Assembly: GCA_964587915.1 (NCBI GenBank)
Contig: CAZPMK010000019.1
Span: 1-30,100, forward strand
Reading direction: 5' to 3'
Origin: CAG-177 sp964587915
GTDB taxonomy: Bacteria > Bacillota > Clostridia > Oscillospirales > Acutalibacteraceae
Length of the DNA: 30,100 bases
In this document: in pieces, positions 15,237 to 23,814 of the stretch
Layout of the letters: each line of letters begins with the position of its first letter
Position numbering within the stretch: position 1 is the stretch's first letter
Notes under the pieces: generated by a model
What the model saw: only the letters and a program-made list of their open reading frames with translations
The model's database searches: none
Told to the model about the DNA's origin: nothing
Translations under genes and position numbers: made by a program

Positions 15237-15773
15237 ATGGATAAAATATTTGAACAGACAAGGGCGGCAGCCTTGGAGCTGTGCGAAAAATCAGGAGTAA
15301 AAAGCGGAGATGTGGTTGTTATCGGTTGCTCCACAAGCGAGGTTCTCGGCAAAAGAATGGGCACAAGCGGCTGTCTTGATACCGCCCGTTCAATCGTTGA
15401 TGCTTTATACAGCGTTTTTGATGAAAAAGGAATTTATATCGCCGCACAATGCTGTGAGCATCTCAACAGGGCGATAATTATTGAGGAGGAAAAGGCATAT
15501 CAGCTCGGACTTGAGCCTGTGTGTGTCGTCCCTCATCCTCATGCCGGCGGTTCGTTCGCAACAACGGTATATGCCGCAATGAAAGCTCCCGTTGCCGTTG
15601 AAGAAATCAAAGCGAATGCGGGAATGGATATCGGCGGAACTCTTATCGGTATGCACCTAAAGCGTGTTGCCGTACCGCTGAAACTCGACAACAACGAGAT
15701 AGGCTTTGCCCGTCTTAACGCCGCAAGAACGAGACCGAAATACATCGGCGGAGAAAGAGCGAAATACGAATAA
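15237..15773 (+). CDS. TIGR01440/DUF436 family protein (YwlG-like)
   Basis: The 178-residue soluble product matches the TIGR01440/DUF436 family (YwlG in Bacillus subtilis), which has no firm function. Typical stretches are VVIGCSTSEVLGKRMG near the start, AAQCCEHLNRAI in the middle, PHPHAGGSFATTVY and a C-terminal MDIGGTLIGMHLKRVAVP. A GAGG site precedes the ATG. The gene is 9 bases downstream of the ECF S component and ends at a strong terminator, so the pair is a two-gene operon under the divergent MocR-type regulator. In B. subtilis the homologue is close to glyA, a PLP enzyme gene; a tie to vitamin B6 would fit both contexts but is only an inference. Confidence 0.85.
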   Translation: MDKIFEQTRAAALELCEKSGVKSGDVVVIGCSTSEVLGKRMGTSGCLDTARSIVDALYSVFDEKGIYIAAQCCEHLNRAIIIEEEKAYQLGLEPVCVVPHPHAGGSFATTVYAAMKAPVAVEEIKANAGMDIGGTLIGMHLKRVAVPLKLDNNEIGFARLNAARTRPKYIGGERAKYE

Positions 15774-15779
15774 TTCTCA

Positions 15780-15816
15780 TCTGTCCTCAGTAATTTTGCC
15801 GAGGGCAGATTTTTTG
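15780..15816 (+). terminator. Terminator of the transporter/TIGR01440 operon
   Basis: TCTGTCCTC (15780-15788) pairs with GAGGGCAGA (15801-15809) with one T-G wobble and a 12-base loop, followed by TTTTTTG. It starts 7 bases after the stop codon. Confidence 0.87.
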
Positions 15817-15837
15817 TTAAAAATATTTAGAAATATG

Positions 15838-15866
15838 TTGCGTTTTACATTTGTTTTTGTTAATAT
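15838..15866 (+). promoter_or_regulatory. Candidate alpha-mannosidase promoter
   Basis: TTGCGT (15838-15843) and TAATAT (15861-15866) have a 17-base spacer and lie about 40 bases before the mannosidase ATG. The hexamers are only moderate matches. No clear operator or catabolite-response palindrome was seen in this gap. Confidence 0.4.
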
Positions 15867-15906
15867 AGTCATTAGCAATCCATTACAAAAATAAAGGGGT
15901 GCAATT

Positions 15907-18900
15907 ATGCAGACATTAAAGCTCAACGTACTTAAAGATATGTATTTTCAGCTTCCTAAGTACGCCGTGATTGCCAAAAAGAATATCGAAGAATGGGAAT
16001 ATACCCGCGGAGAGTTTTTGGGTGAGGACGGCTACAGGTACGACGACGAATTTAAAAGCTCAATCAAGACCGGTGAGCGCTGGTATGCCGCCTATGATTC
16101 AGCACATTTTTTCAAAGCAAGCATAACCGTTCCTGATGAAATGGACGGTTTGCCCATGCACGCACGCTTCAAGGTCGGCGGAGAGGCACTTGTTAAATGC
16201 AACGGTAAATACATTGCCGGCTGTACCTCGCGACTTACGCTTCCCGACAGAGCCGATGTTGAGCTTGGCGTACATAAAGCGGGAGAGATTCTGAATTTTG
16301 AGATAGAAGCTACGGTCGATTCAATGGAATTTTGCGATCCCGCCATGGACGGTGCGGAATATCAGGTATGCGATTTCGGCGAAACCTCCATATTCGTTAT
16401 TGACAAGGAATGTGATGCCTATGTCTTTGACCTTGAGGTTGCCTTTGATGCCCTCGATTACATAACCGATGAGCACATAAAGAGCAAGGTTTACGCCGCC
16501 GTTGATGACAGTCTGCATATGGTTGATTATGATTTTGAACCGAACGCGGTCAGAGAATCAATCAAAGAAGCAAGAAAATTCTATCTGAAAAAGATTTCCG
16601 AGATAAATTGGAGTGCTCAAAGCAGAGTAATGCTTACGGGTCACAGTCATATTGACGTTGCGTGGCTTTGGAGAGTGCAGGAGAGCATCCGCAAGAGTGC
16701 AAGAACCTTCTCAAATGTTACCACGCTTATGGATTTCTATCCCGAGATGACCTTCGGTCAGAGTGAAGCGGTGCTTTATGACATGGTGAAGCGTCATTAT
16801 CCCGATATATACGAAAAAATGAAGCAAAAAATCGCCGACGGTCAGTGGGATATCTGCGGAAATGTTTGGGTTGAAGCGGATACCAACATTACCTCGGGCG
16901 AATCGCTGATAAGACAGGTGCTTTACGGAACGGAATTTTTCAAAAACGAATTCGGCAAGGTATCAAAAACCTATTGGCTTCCCGACTGCTTCGGTTTTAC
17001 CGCAGCATTGCCTCAAATCATTAAGGGCTGCGGCATGGAGAATTTTATAACCTCGAAACTCTCTTTTAACGACACAACGAAATTTCCCTATCATATGTTC
17101 ATGTGGCAGGGCAACAACGGTGACAAGGTGTATGCACATCTTATGCTCCCGTCATACAATTGTAATTTCAAGGTCGGAGAAATAATGACTGCCGACAGAG
17201 AATGCAACGACAAGAGCGTTCTTGACACCTCGATGAGTATGTACGGCTTCGGTGACGGCGGCGGCGGTCCGACGAGAGCCATGCTCGAAAGGGGCAGAAG
17301 ACTGCGTTCATTCCCCGGTCTTCCTAAAACGGAAATCGGTCATATTGACGACTTCTTCATGACCTATCACGGTAAAGAGAATGAACTGCCGGTCTGGAAC
17401 GGTGAAATGTACTATGAAAACCACAGAGGTACTTTCACAAGCCAAGCGTTCGTCAAAAAGAACAATCGCAAGGGCGAAATCGGAATCACAAGAGCCGAAA
17501 TGCTTTGTGCCTTTGCGGAAATTATCAAAGGAAAAAAATATCCCAAAGAAGAGATTGAAGCGGCGTGGCGTATACTGATGACAAATCAATTCCACGATAT
17601 TCTCCCCGGCTCCTCGATACATCAGGTTTTTGAGGACTGCCGCAAAACCTATGCCGAAATGAACGAAATGCGATATAAAATCCGTGACGATGCACTGTCC
17701 GCCCTTGCCGTCGGTGAAAAGAACAGCATCACGGTTTGGAACCTGTCATCCTTTGCACACACGGGTCCCGTTACGGTTGAGAACGTTCCCGACGGATATT
17801 CCCCCGTTGACGATAACGGAAATATGCTCCGCTGTACAAATTGCGACGGAAAGCTAATATTCCTGCCCGAAGAAATTGCACCCATGAGCTTCAAGGTATT
17901 CCCGTTAAAAAAGGGCTTCGGTGATTTTGATTGCGTAAAAGCCGACAAATCCGAGCTTTCAAACGGAATCATCTCGGCAAGACTCGATGAAAATGCAGTT
18001 CTCACAAGCGTTGTTTGCCTTAAAAACGGCAGAGAAGCACTTGACGGCAGAGGAAACATTCTCACCGTTTCGCTTGATAAATGCTGTCATGAAACCGCAT
18101 GGAATCTTGAGCTTAATTACACCAAAAAAATGTGGGAGCTGACCGATGCCGAAAGCGTTGAGGTTACGGAAAGCAACCCGCTTCGAGGTGTAATAAGAGT
18201 AAAACGCCGCTTTAACAAGTCCGTCATAACTCAGGATATTATTCTCTATGCAGGACTTGATTATATTGTGTTTGACACGACCGTTGACTGGCACGAAACC
18301 GACAAGGTTTTGAAAGCGGGCTTTGACGTAAGCGTAATAGATACGGATGCAACCTATGATATTGCACACGGCACGATAAAACGCCCGACGCATTGGAACA
18401 CTCCGTATGATATGACACGCTTTGAGGTTGCGGCTCACAAATGGGCGGATCTTTCCGAGGGCGGCTTCGGATGCAGTATCCTCAACGATTGCAAATACGG
18501 CTACGATATCCACAACAGCCATATGCGTATAACACTCATGCGTGCTCCCACCTGCCCCGACAGAACAGGCGACCACGGAATAAATACGTTTAAGTACGCT
18601 TTTCTTCCGCACTTCTCCGATTGGAGAAACAGAACCGTTGCGGCGGCAAACGATTTCAATATCGACTGCTTGGCGGTTTACAACGATGAAGCGAACGGCG
18701 GCGAGGCAAGTCGCGGCTTCATCGGCACAAGCGGCGGAGATGTTGTAATCGACGCTTTCAAAAAGGCTCAGGACGGCAGAGGCTACATTCTCCGTATCGT
18801 TGAAGCAACGCAGTCAAGAGGAAACATCACGGTTGATTTCGGCTTTGGTATTTCCTCCGTTATTGAATGCAACATGATTGAGGAGGACAAAGGAGCCGTC

Positions 18901-18972
18901 GAGCATTCGGGCAATTCGTTCACATTTACAATTAAGCCCTTTGAGGTTAAGACATTCAGAATAATCATCTAA
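15907..18972 (+). CDS. GH38 alpha-mannosidase
   Basis: This 1021-residue enzyme releases alpha-linked mannose from oligosaccharides using a bound metal ion, normally zinc. The catalytic domain starts near residue 240 with TGHSHIDVAWLWR; His248 and Asp250 are the likely metal ligands. The nucleophile is Asp360 in YWLPDCFGF. QFHDILPGSSIHQ near residue 565 is another family mark. An N-terminal region of about 230 residues and a C-terminal beta-sandwich region complete the usual bacterial (MngB/ManA-like) layout. No signal peptide is visible, so it acts in the cytoplasm. AAAGGGG precedes the ATG. It is a single-gene unit with its own promoter and terminator; together with lacZ it points to use of host or plant glycans. 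Confidence 0.93.
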   Translation: MQTLKLNVLKDMYFQLPKYAVIAKKNIEEWEYTRGEFLGEDGYRYDDEFKSSIKTGERWYAAYDSAHFFKASITVPDEMDGLPMHARFKVGGEALVKCNGKYIAGCTSRLTLPDRADVELGVHKAGEILNFEIEATVDSMEFCDPAMDGAEYQVCDFGETSIFVIDKECDAYVFDLEVAFDALDYITDEHIKSKVYAAVDDSLHMVDYDFEPNAVRESIKEARKFYLKKISEINWSAQSRVMLTGHSHIDVAWLWRVQESIRKSARTFSNVTTLMDFYPEMTFGQSEAVLYDMVKRHYPDIYEKMKQKIADGQWDICGNVWVEADTNITSGESLIRQVLYGTEFFKNEFGKVSKTYWLPDCFGFTAALPQIIKGCGMENFITSKLSFNDTTKFPYHMFMWQGNNGDKVYAHLMLPSYNCNFKVGEIMTADRECNDKSVLDTSMSMYGFGDGGGGPTRAMLERGRRLRSFPGLPKTEIGHIDDFFMTYHGKENELPVWNGEMYYENHRGTFTSQAFVKKNNRKGEIGITRAEMLCAFAEIIKGKKYPKEEIEAAWRILMTNQFHDILPGSSIHQVFEDCRKTYAEMNEMRYKIRDDALSALAVGEKNSITVWNLSSFAHTGPVTVENVPDGYSPVDDNGNMLRCTNCDGKLIFLPEEIAPMSFKVFPLKKGFGDFDCVKADKSELSNGIISARLDENAVLTSVVCLKNGREALDGRGNILTVSLDKCCHETAWNLELNYTKKMWELTDAESVEVTESNPLRGVIRVKRRFNKSVITQDIILYAGLDYIVFDTTVDWHETDKVLKAGFDVSVIDTDATYDIAHGTIKRPTHWNTPYDMTRFEVAAHKWADLSEGGFGCSILNDCKYGYDIHNSHMRITLMRAPTCPDRTGDHGINTFKYAFLPHFSDWRNRTVAAANDFNIDCLAVYNDEANGGEASRGFIGTSGGDVVIDAFKKAQDGRGYILRIVEATQSRGNITVDFGFGISSVIECNMIEEDKGAVEHSGNSFTFTIKPFEVKTFRIII

Positions 18973-19024
18973 AAAGCAGGAGGCCCACACAAAGGCAAAC
19001 ACCCATAAGGAAGTAATTTAATTT

Positions 19025-19066
19025 GCGAAACGGCATAGTCGAGAAGGCTATGCCGTTTCGCTTTTT
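19025..19066 (+). terminator. Strong terminator after alpha-mannosidase
   Basis: GCGAAACGGCATAG (19025-19038) and CTATGCCGTTTCGC (19048-19061) form a perfect 14-bp stem with a 9-base loop, then TTTTT. It is 52 bases after the mannosidase stop. The opposite strand has no T-run, so it acts for rightward transcription. Its right arm also supplies the final codons and stop of the recombinase remnant frame. Confidence 0.9.
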
Positions 19067-19299
19067 ATCTGTCGTTCAATGATTTGCTTGTCCGCGTCCT
19101 GTTCCGGTTCTTTTTTCTTCTGTTTCACTGCTTTTTCCGCTTCTTCAAATCTCTGCTGATACACCATGTTTTGAAACCCCTGTATATCATCAAAGAACAT
19201 TGCCGTTACATCAAAAATTCTCTGCCGGACAAACAATTTCAATGTTTCTTCTCTGATAAAATGTGCGGAGCAGGAAGATTTACTCTTGTTTAACGACTG
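19048..19299 (-). pseudogene. Remnant of a large serine recombinase (zinc-ribbon/C-terminal piece)
   Basis: An open frame on the minus strand reads CSAHFIREETLKLFVRQ and continues with FQNMVYQQRFEEAEKAVKQKKK. This matches the piece of large serine recombinases (phage and conjugative-transposon integrases) where the last zinc-ribbon cysteine precedes a C-x-x-H-[FY]-I-R-E signature and a long coiled coil. No start codon with a ribosome site, no resolvase domain and no first cysteine pair are present, so only about 80 residues of a 500-residue protein remain. The frame runs directly out of the truncated nadE region on one side and into the mannosidase terminator on the other. It appears to be the scar of a lost mobile element. 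The family call rests on pattern recognition alone. Confidence 0.6.
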
Positions 19300-19607
19300 A
19301 TTTCCTGCAAGACAGAGATGCTTTTCAAAACATCGTCAACGGCATTTTGAATATTGACCTCATAATGCTTGATTCCAAGATGATTTACGAGTAAATAAGC
19401 TGCCTCGATGTCGGCCTGAACTCCCTGTGGCATAAGTACACCGATTACATGATCCCGCCCCGGTGCTTCTACGCACAAAGCTGCCACTACCGAGCTATCC
19501 TTTCCACCGAAAATGCCTACGACCGCACTACATCCTTTTCCGTTTTTCTCAAAAAAGTCCCTGATCCATAAAGCACATTTATCTTTTACTTTTACTGCAT
19601 CAAACAT
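19290..19607 (-). pseudogene. nadE: Truncated NAD synthase (NH3-dependent), 5' fragment
   Basis: The 105-residue product matches the N-terminal 40 percent of NH3-dependent NAD synthase, normally about 245 residues, which amidates nicotinic acid adenine dinucleotide. Visible are WIRDFFEKNGKG, the ATP pyrophosphatase P-loop GIFGGKDSSVVAALC and GVLMPQGVQADI. The rest, including the substrate-binding half, is gone, and the frame stops just where a recombinase remnant begins. Two further signs of decay are Phe in place of the first P-loop serine (family GISGGKDSS) and Gln where MPNGVQ is usual. It retains a good AGGAGAG site 11 bases after the hydrolase stop and is the last member of the right-hand operon. 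A functional NadE must be encoded elsewhere. Confidence 0.85.
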
Positions 19608-19618
19608 GGTTTTCTCTC

Positions 19619-20398
19619 CTAATACAACTCCGGTCGTCTGTCACGGAACACAGGTATGCTGCCGCGAATATCGGAAAGAATCTGCATATCGCAGAGTGAA
19701 GATATAATTTCTTCCGTTTCTCCTGCAAGTGCAAGCGTTTTTCCAAAGGGATCGATGATTCCGGAATTACCGCCAAAAACGGTTTTATCCGCAGTACCGC
19801 AGGAATTACAGCATACCACAAACATTTGATTTTCAATGGCTCTGGCAGTCGTAAGAGTACGTAGGTGAAAGATGCGCTCCTTCGGCCACTGAGACACCAC
19901 GAAAAGCATATCTAATCCCTGCAAAGCAAGGTTACGGGTCAACTCAGGAAATCGAATGTCGTAGCAGATAATGATTCCGCACTTTACACCGTCCAGTGTA
20001 AAGCGGCATAGGTGGTCTCCACCGGTATAGTAATCATGTTCTCCCATAGGTGTAAACAGATGGGTTTTATCGTATTCGGCAACACACGCACCTTCCCGGT
20101 TAAAGACAAAAGCAGTATTGTACACATTACCATCCCGCACATTTGACACAGAACCTGCCACAATATTGACACCGTACTGCTTTGCCAGACCGCCGATACG
20201 GTTTTTCACCTCGTCTCCGTCTTTACAGGACAACTCAGTAAGATTTTCTTTCGGGAAAAATCCCGTATTCCAGGTTTCAGGCAGCATCAACACATCGGGC
20301 TTTTCCGTCATTGCTTCGCTGATCAGCTGCTCCGCATGGGCAAAGTTCTCCTGTGGTGTTCCAAGCTTCATATTCATTTGCAAGCAAGAAACCTTCAT
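19619..20398 (-). CDS. Carbon-nitrogen hydrolase, omega-amidase (Nit2/YafV) type
   Basis: The nitrilase-superfamily catalytic triad is clear: Glu in LPETWNTGF, Lys in EYDKTHLF and Cys in GIIICYDIRFPE (residues 41, 111 and 145 counted from the chosen start). Length (259 residues) and the PETW and YDIRFPE texts resemble omega-amidases, which hydrolyse 2-oxoglutaramate or 2-oxosuccinamate left by glutamine or asparagine transaminases. Other C-N hydrolase activities are possible. Two in-frame ATGs occur; the second (20398) is preferred because AAGGAG lies 8 bases before it, against 2 for the first (20404). It follows dapL by 5 bases and precedes the nadE fragment by 11. Supplying ammonia to NadE was one possible role, now lost with that gene. 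Confidence 0.85.
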   Translation of the reverse strand: MKVSCLQMNMKLGTPQENFAHAEQLISEAMTEKPDVLMLPETWNTGFFPKENLTELSCKDGDEVKNRIGGLAKQYGVNIVAGSVSNVRDGNVYNTAFVFNREGACVAEYDKTHLFTPMGEHDYYTGGDHLCRFTLDGVKCGIIICYDIRFPELTRNLALQGLDMLFVVSQWPKERIFHLRTLTTARAIENQMFVVCCNSCGTADKTVFGGNSGIIDPFGKTLALAGETEEIISSLCDMQILSDIRGSIPVFRDRRPELY

Positions 20399-20403
20399 AT
20401 CCA

Positions 20404-21594
20404 TTACTCCTTTGTAAGCAACTTGCAGAGACGATTGGCAGCTTCTTTTGTTTCCTCCGGCTTACCGAATGTTGAGAAGCGGAAATAGCCTTTTCCGCAC
20501 TCACCGAAGCCATCTCCGGGAATGCCAACGACTTGAATTTCACGAAGCAGATAATCGAAAAACTCCCATCCGCTCATACCGTCGGGGCATTTCATCCAGA
20601 TATACGGCGAGTTCTTACCGCCGCAATACCAAATGCCTGCGGCATCCAGTGCCTCCATAAAGTAGGAGGCATTTTCCTTATACACACGGAGGTTTTCGTG
20701 GATCTGCTGTTGTCCTTCAGGCGTAAATACCGACAGAGCACCTTTTTGAAGGATATAGGAAACGCCGTTTGTTCTTGTCTCACGGTTGCGCGACCACATC
20801 TCGTTCAGATTCATACCGCCGCGCACAAGGTTACGCGGTACGACGGTATAACCAAGGCGTGTACCCGTAAAACCTGCGGTTTTGGAAAGCGAACAGATTT
20901 CGATAGCACACTTATCGGCACCGTCCAGCTCGTAGATGCTGTGCGGAATATTCTCTTCCTCAATGAAGATCTCATACGCCGCATCGAACAGAATAACGGC
21001 ACCGATCTCATTAGCAAAATCCACCCAAGCCTGCAACTGATTACGGCTAAACACGGCACCGGTAGGATTGTTCGGTGAGCAAATATAGAAGATATCTGCC
21101 TCTGCATTCTCGCTCGGTTCAGGCAAAAAGCCATTTTCTTCGCCGGATGCCAGATGAATGATCTTTCTGCCGGCAAGAATATTGGTATCTACATATTCGG
21201 GATATGCCGGTTCGATTACCATAACGGTATTGTTCTGTTCGAACAACTCCAAAATATCGCCGAGATCATCACAGGCGCCGCCGGATACAAAGATTTCATT
21301 TTCGTTTACATTAGCACCCATACCTTTATAATATCCGGCAATGGCACAGCGAAGCTCAGGAGCGCCCACTTCCGGCATATAACCGTGAAATGTGGATGCA
21401 CTTGCCTGGTCGTCAACAGCTTTATGTAAGGCCTTGATAACTGCATCGCATAGGGGCAATGATACATCGCCCACGCCCATTCTTAAAACCTTTTTGTCGG
21501 GATTTTCTGCAAGAAATTCATTTGTCTTACGGTAAATTGTGTTGAATAAATAAGTATCTTTCAGTTCCGCATAATGCGTGTTTGGCTTTAACAT
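20404..21594 (-). CDS. dapL: LL-diaminopimelate aminotransferase
   Basis: DapL converts tetrahydrodipicolinate directly to LL-2,6-diaminopimelate with glutamate as amino donor, bypassing the acylated intermediates of the succinylase and acetylase routes. The 396 residues open with the family text TYLFNTIYRKTNEF and RMGVGDVSLPLCDAVIKAL. PLP-site residues are Asn175 in SPNNPTG, Asp204, Tyr207 and Lys238 in CSLSKTAGFTGTRLGY. The start overlaps the end of dapF by 7 bases, so the two consecutive pathway steps are coupled. Leucine codons are mainly TTA/TTG, unlike genes to the left of position 19000. The enzyme is complete. It supplies lysine and the peptidoglycan cross-linking residue. Confidence 0.94.
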   Translation of the reverse strand: MLKPNTHYAELKDTYLFNTIYRKTNEFLAENPDKKVLRMGVGDVSLPLCDAVIKALHKAVDDQASASTFHGYMPEVGAPELRCAIAGYYKGMGANVNENEIFVSGGACDDLGDILELFEQNNTVMVIEPAYPEYVDTNILAGRKIIHLASGEENGFLPEPSENAEADIFYICSPNNPTGAVFSRNQLQAWVDFANEIGAVILFDAAYEIFIEEENIPHSIYELDGADKCAIEICSLSKTAGFTGTRLGYTVVPRNLVRGGMNLNEMWSRNRETRTNGVSYILQKGALSVFTPEGQQQIHENLRVYKENASYFMEALDAAGIWYCGGKNSPYIWMKCPDGMSGWEFFDYLLREIQVVGIPGDGFGECGKGYFRFSTFGKPEETKEAANRLCKLLTKE

Positions 21595-22382
21595 ATCTCA
21601 GTTTCTCCTTCGTATATTGTCTCTGCCGGACCGGTCATTTGAACGGTGTTATCCGATGTGATTTGAATTTTCAGTGTGCCTCCGTCCAGTACGACAGAAA
21701 CAGTCTCATCATAGCGACAATGCTTTACGGCAATCGCCGCCATGACGGTGGCACATGCACCGGTTCCGCAAGCCATTGTAACACCGCTGCCACGTTCCCA
21801 TACACGCATACGCAGTTTATCATCTTCCAGGACTTGCACAAACTCTACATTCACACCATCGGGGAAAGCCGAATGATGCTCAATTTTCGGACCAAGTGAC
21901 AAAAGCGGAGCTGTTTCAATATCATCCACAAAAATGACCGCGTGAGGATTGCCGACCGATACCGGAATAAGAGACACAGTTTCACCATCGACCGTGAGCG
22001 TCATCGGCTTTTCTGCTTCTGCCTTTCCCATATTAACGGTAACACTCTTAACCTTTCCGTTTACGACCTGTAAGGTCAAATATTTAATTCCCGATAATGT
22101 TTCAATGCTGAGAAACTTTTTATCGGTGTATCCTTTGTCGTAAACGTATTTGCCTACGCAACGGATCCCATTGCCGCACATTTTGGCTTCGCTTCCGTCT
22201 GCATTGAATATCCGCATCTTAAAATCGGCAATGCCGGATTTTGAAATATAGATCATGCCGTCAGAACCTGCACCGAAATGCCGCTCAGACAGTTTTGTTG
22301 ACAGTTCTGTAATGTTCTCAGGCACTTCTCCATACACATACAGATAGTCATTGCCGAGACCGTGCATTTTTGTAAACTTCAT
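21588..22382 (-). CDS. dapF: Diaminopimelate epimerase
   Basis: DapF interconverts LL- and meso-diaminopimelate, the step after DapL, without a cofactor. The 264-residue protein begins MKFTKMHGLGNDYLY, the family signature. Two catalytic cysteines are present: Cys69 in KMCGNGIRCVGKY and Cys205 in MACGTGACATV. The ATG at 22382 is chosen because AGGTG lies 7 bases upstream; an in-frame start at 22484 would add 34 unrelated residues and overlap purF. It lies 10 bases after purF and overlaps dapL by 7 bases. Pairing with dapL in a purine operon is compact but not metabolically obvious. Confidence 0.94.
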   Translation of the reverse strand: MKFTKMHGLGNDYLYVYGEVPENITELSTKLSERHFGAGSDGMIYISKSGIADFKMRIFNADGSEAKMCGNGIRCVGKYVYDKGYTDKKFLSIETLSGIKYLTLQVVNGKVKSVTVNMGKAEAEKPMTLTVDGETVSLIPVSVGNPHAVIFVDDIETAPLLSLGPKIEHHSAFPDGVNVEFVQVLEDDKLRMRVWERGSGVTMACGTGACATVMAAIAVKHCRYDETVSVVLDGGTLKIQITSDNTVQMTGPAETIYEGETEIC

Positions 22383-22392
22383 TGATTTCACC

Positions 22393-23814
22393 TCATTTCT
22401 TTTTATCTGATAATCGCTGTTCAAACCGATCCTTTCGGGTATCTGTCGGAACCTTTGTGGGATATTCACCGTTAAAGCAAGCACTGCAAAAACCGCAGTT
22501 ACCCGTAAGTGAGCTTAAACTTTCTACCGGAAGGTAGCCCAAAGAGTCAGCGCCGATGATGTCTGCAATTTCTTCGATACTATATTTACAAGCAATCAGG
22601 TGTTGCTCGGAATCAATATCTGTTCCGTAATAGCAGGGATGCAAAAACGGCGGTGAGGATATACGCACATGCACCTCTGTAGCACCGGCATCGCGGAGCA
22701 GTTTTACAACACGCCCCATTGTATTGCCGCGAACGATGGAGTCATCTACCAAAACCACCCGTTTGCCTTTTACACTTTCCTCCACAGCGGCAAGCTTAAT
22801 TTTCACGCCGTCAAGTCTTGCACCTTGTCCCGGAGAAATAAAGGTTCTGCCGATATACTTATTTTTGATAAGACCGATGCCGTAAGGAATACCGGACTCC
22901 TGACTGAAACCAAGTGCTGCGTCCAATCCGGAATCGGGAGCACCAATGACAACATCAGCCTCTACAGGATGGGCTTTTGCAAGTATTTTTCCCGCTCTGA
23001 TACGGGAAGCGTGTACCGAAATTCCGTCAATGACCGAATCGGGACGGGCAAAGTAGATATACTCGAAGATGCAGAGCTTTTTGTCTTTTTTGCCGCAGTG
23101 TTCTTTTCGGGATACCACGCCTGCACTGCTGAAAACAAGAATCTCACCGGGTTCTACATCACGGATCACCTCAGCACCTACGGCTTTGATCGCACAACTT
23201 TCAGAGGCAACCACATATATACCGTCTGTCGTTTTTCCATAGCAGAGAGGACGAAATCCGTAAGGATCTCTTGCACAGATCATCTTTTGAGGTGACATCA
23301 AGACAAGAGAATACGCACCGTCAAGGGTGTTCATTGCCTGACTTACTGCATCCTCGATGGAAGGTGCTTTCAGCCGTTCTTTTGTAATAATATATGCAAT
23401 GGTCTCGGTATCACTGGTGGTATGAAAGATTGCTCCCGTCAGTTCTAACTCATTGCGAAGCTCGGCGGCATTACTGAGATTGCCGTTGTGAGCCAAAGCC
23501 ATTCTACCTTTTTGGTGATTGACCTCAATCGGTTGGCAGTTGTTTCGGTTTGTGCCGCCGGTCGTACCGTAACGTGCATGAGCGACCGCCATCGTACCTT
23601 TCGGCAAACGAGTCAAGATATCCCCGGAAAAGACTTCGCTAACAAGTCCAATATCCTTATGGGAAACGAACACACCATCATCATTGACTACGATACCGCA
23701 GCTTTCCTGACCTCTATGCTGCAGGGCATACAGACCGTAGTAGGAAATGCTTGCAACGTCCGTAGGCTCAGGTGCTATTACACCAAATACTCCGCATTCC
23801 TCGTGAAGACTCAT
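22393..23814 (-). CDS. purF: Amidophosphoribosyltransferase
   Basis: PurF catalyses the first committed step of purine synthesis, from PRPP and glutamine to 5-phosphoribosylamine. The 473-residue precursor opens MSLHEECGVFG; removal of six residues would expose the N-terminal nucleophile Cys7. The PRPP loop is VVLVDDSIVRGNT. Cysteines in KLCIFEYIYFARPDS, LIACKYS and NCGFCSACF correspond to the [4Fe-4S] ligands of the Bacillus subtilis type enzyme, whose stability is oxygen sensitive, fitting an anaerobe. The start overlaps the pyrG end by 4 bases (ATGA), a sign of translational coupling. The rest of the IMP pathway except purC is not in the window. Confidence 0.96.
   Translation of the reverse strand: MSLHEECGVFGVIAPEPTDVASISYYGLYALQHRGQESCGIVVNDDGVFVSHKDIGLVSEVFSGDILTRLPKGTMAVAHARYGTTGGTNRNNCQPIEVNHQKGRMALAHNGNLSNAAELRNELELTGAIFHTTSDTETIAYIITKERLKAPSIEDAVSQAMNTLDGAYSLVLMSPQKMICARDPYGFRPLCYGKTTDGIYVVASESCAIKAVGAEVIRDVEPGEILVFSSAGVVSRKEHCGKKDKKLCIFEYIYFARPDSVIDGISVHASRIRAGKILAKAHPVEADVVIGAPDSGLDAALGFSQESGIPYGIGLIKNKYIGRTFISPGQGARLDGVKIKLAAVEESVKGKRVVLVDDSIVRGNTMGRVVKLLRDAGATEVHVRISSPPFLHPCYYGTDIDSEQHLIACKYSIEEIADIIGADSLGYLPVESLSSLTGNCGFCSACFNGEYPTKVPTDTRKDRFEQRLSDKKK

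Noticed and set aside
19025..19061. 14-bp perfect inverted repeat as a transposon end
   Set aside because: It has a 9-base loop and a T-run and closely follows a stop codon, so a terminator explains it. No matching second end was seen.
19048..19242. Small independent gene with a TTG start
   Set aside because: The frame stays open upstream and carries the recombinase signature, and there is no good ribosome site, so it is better explained as a remnant.
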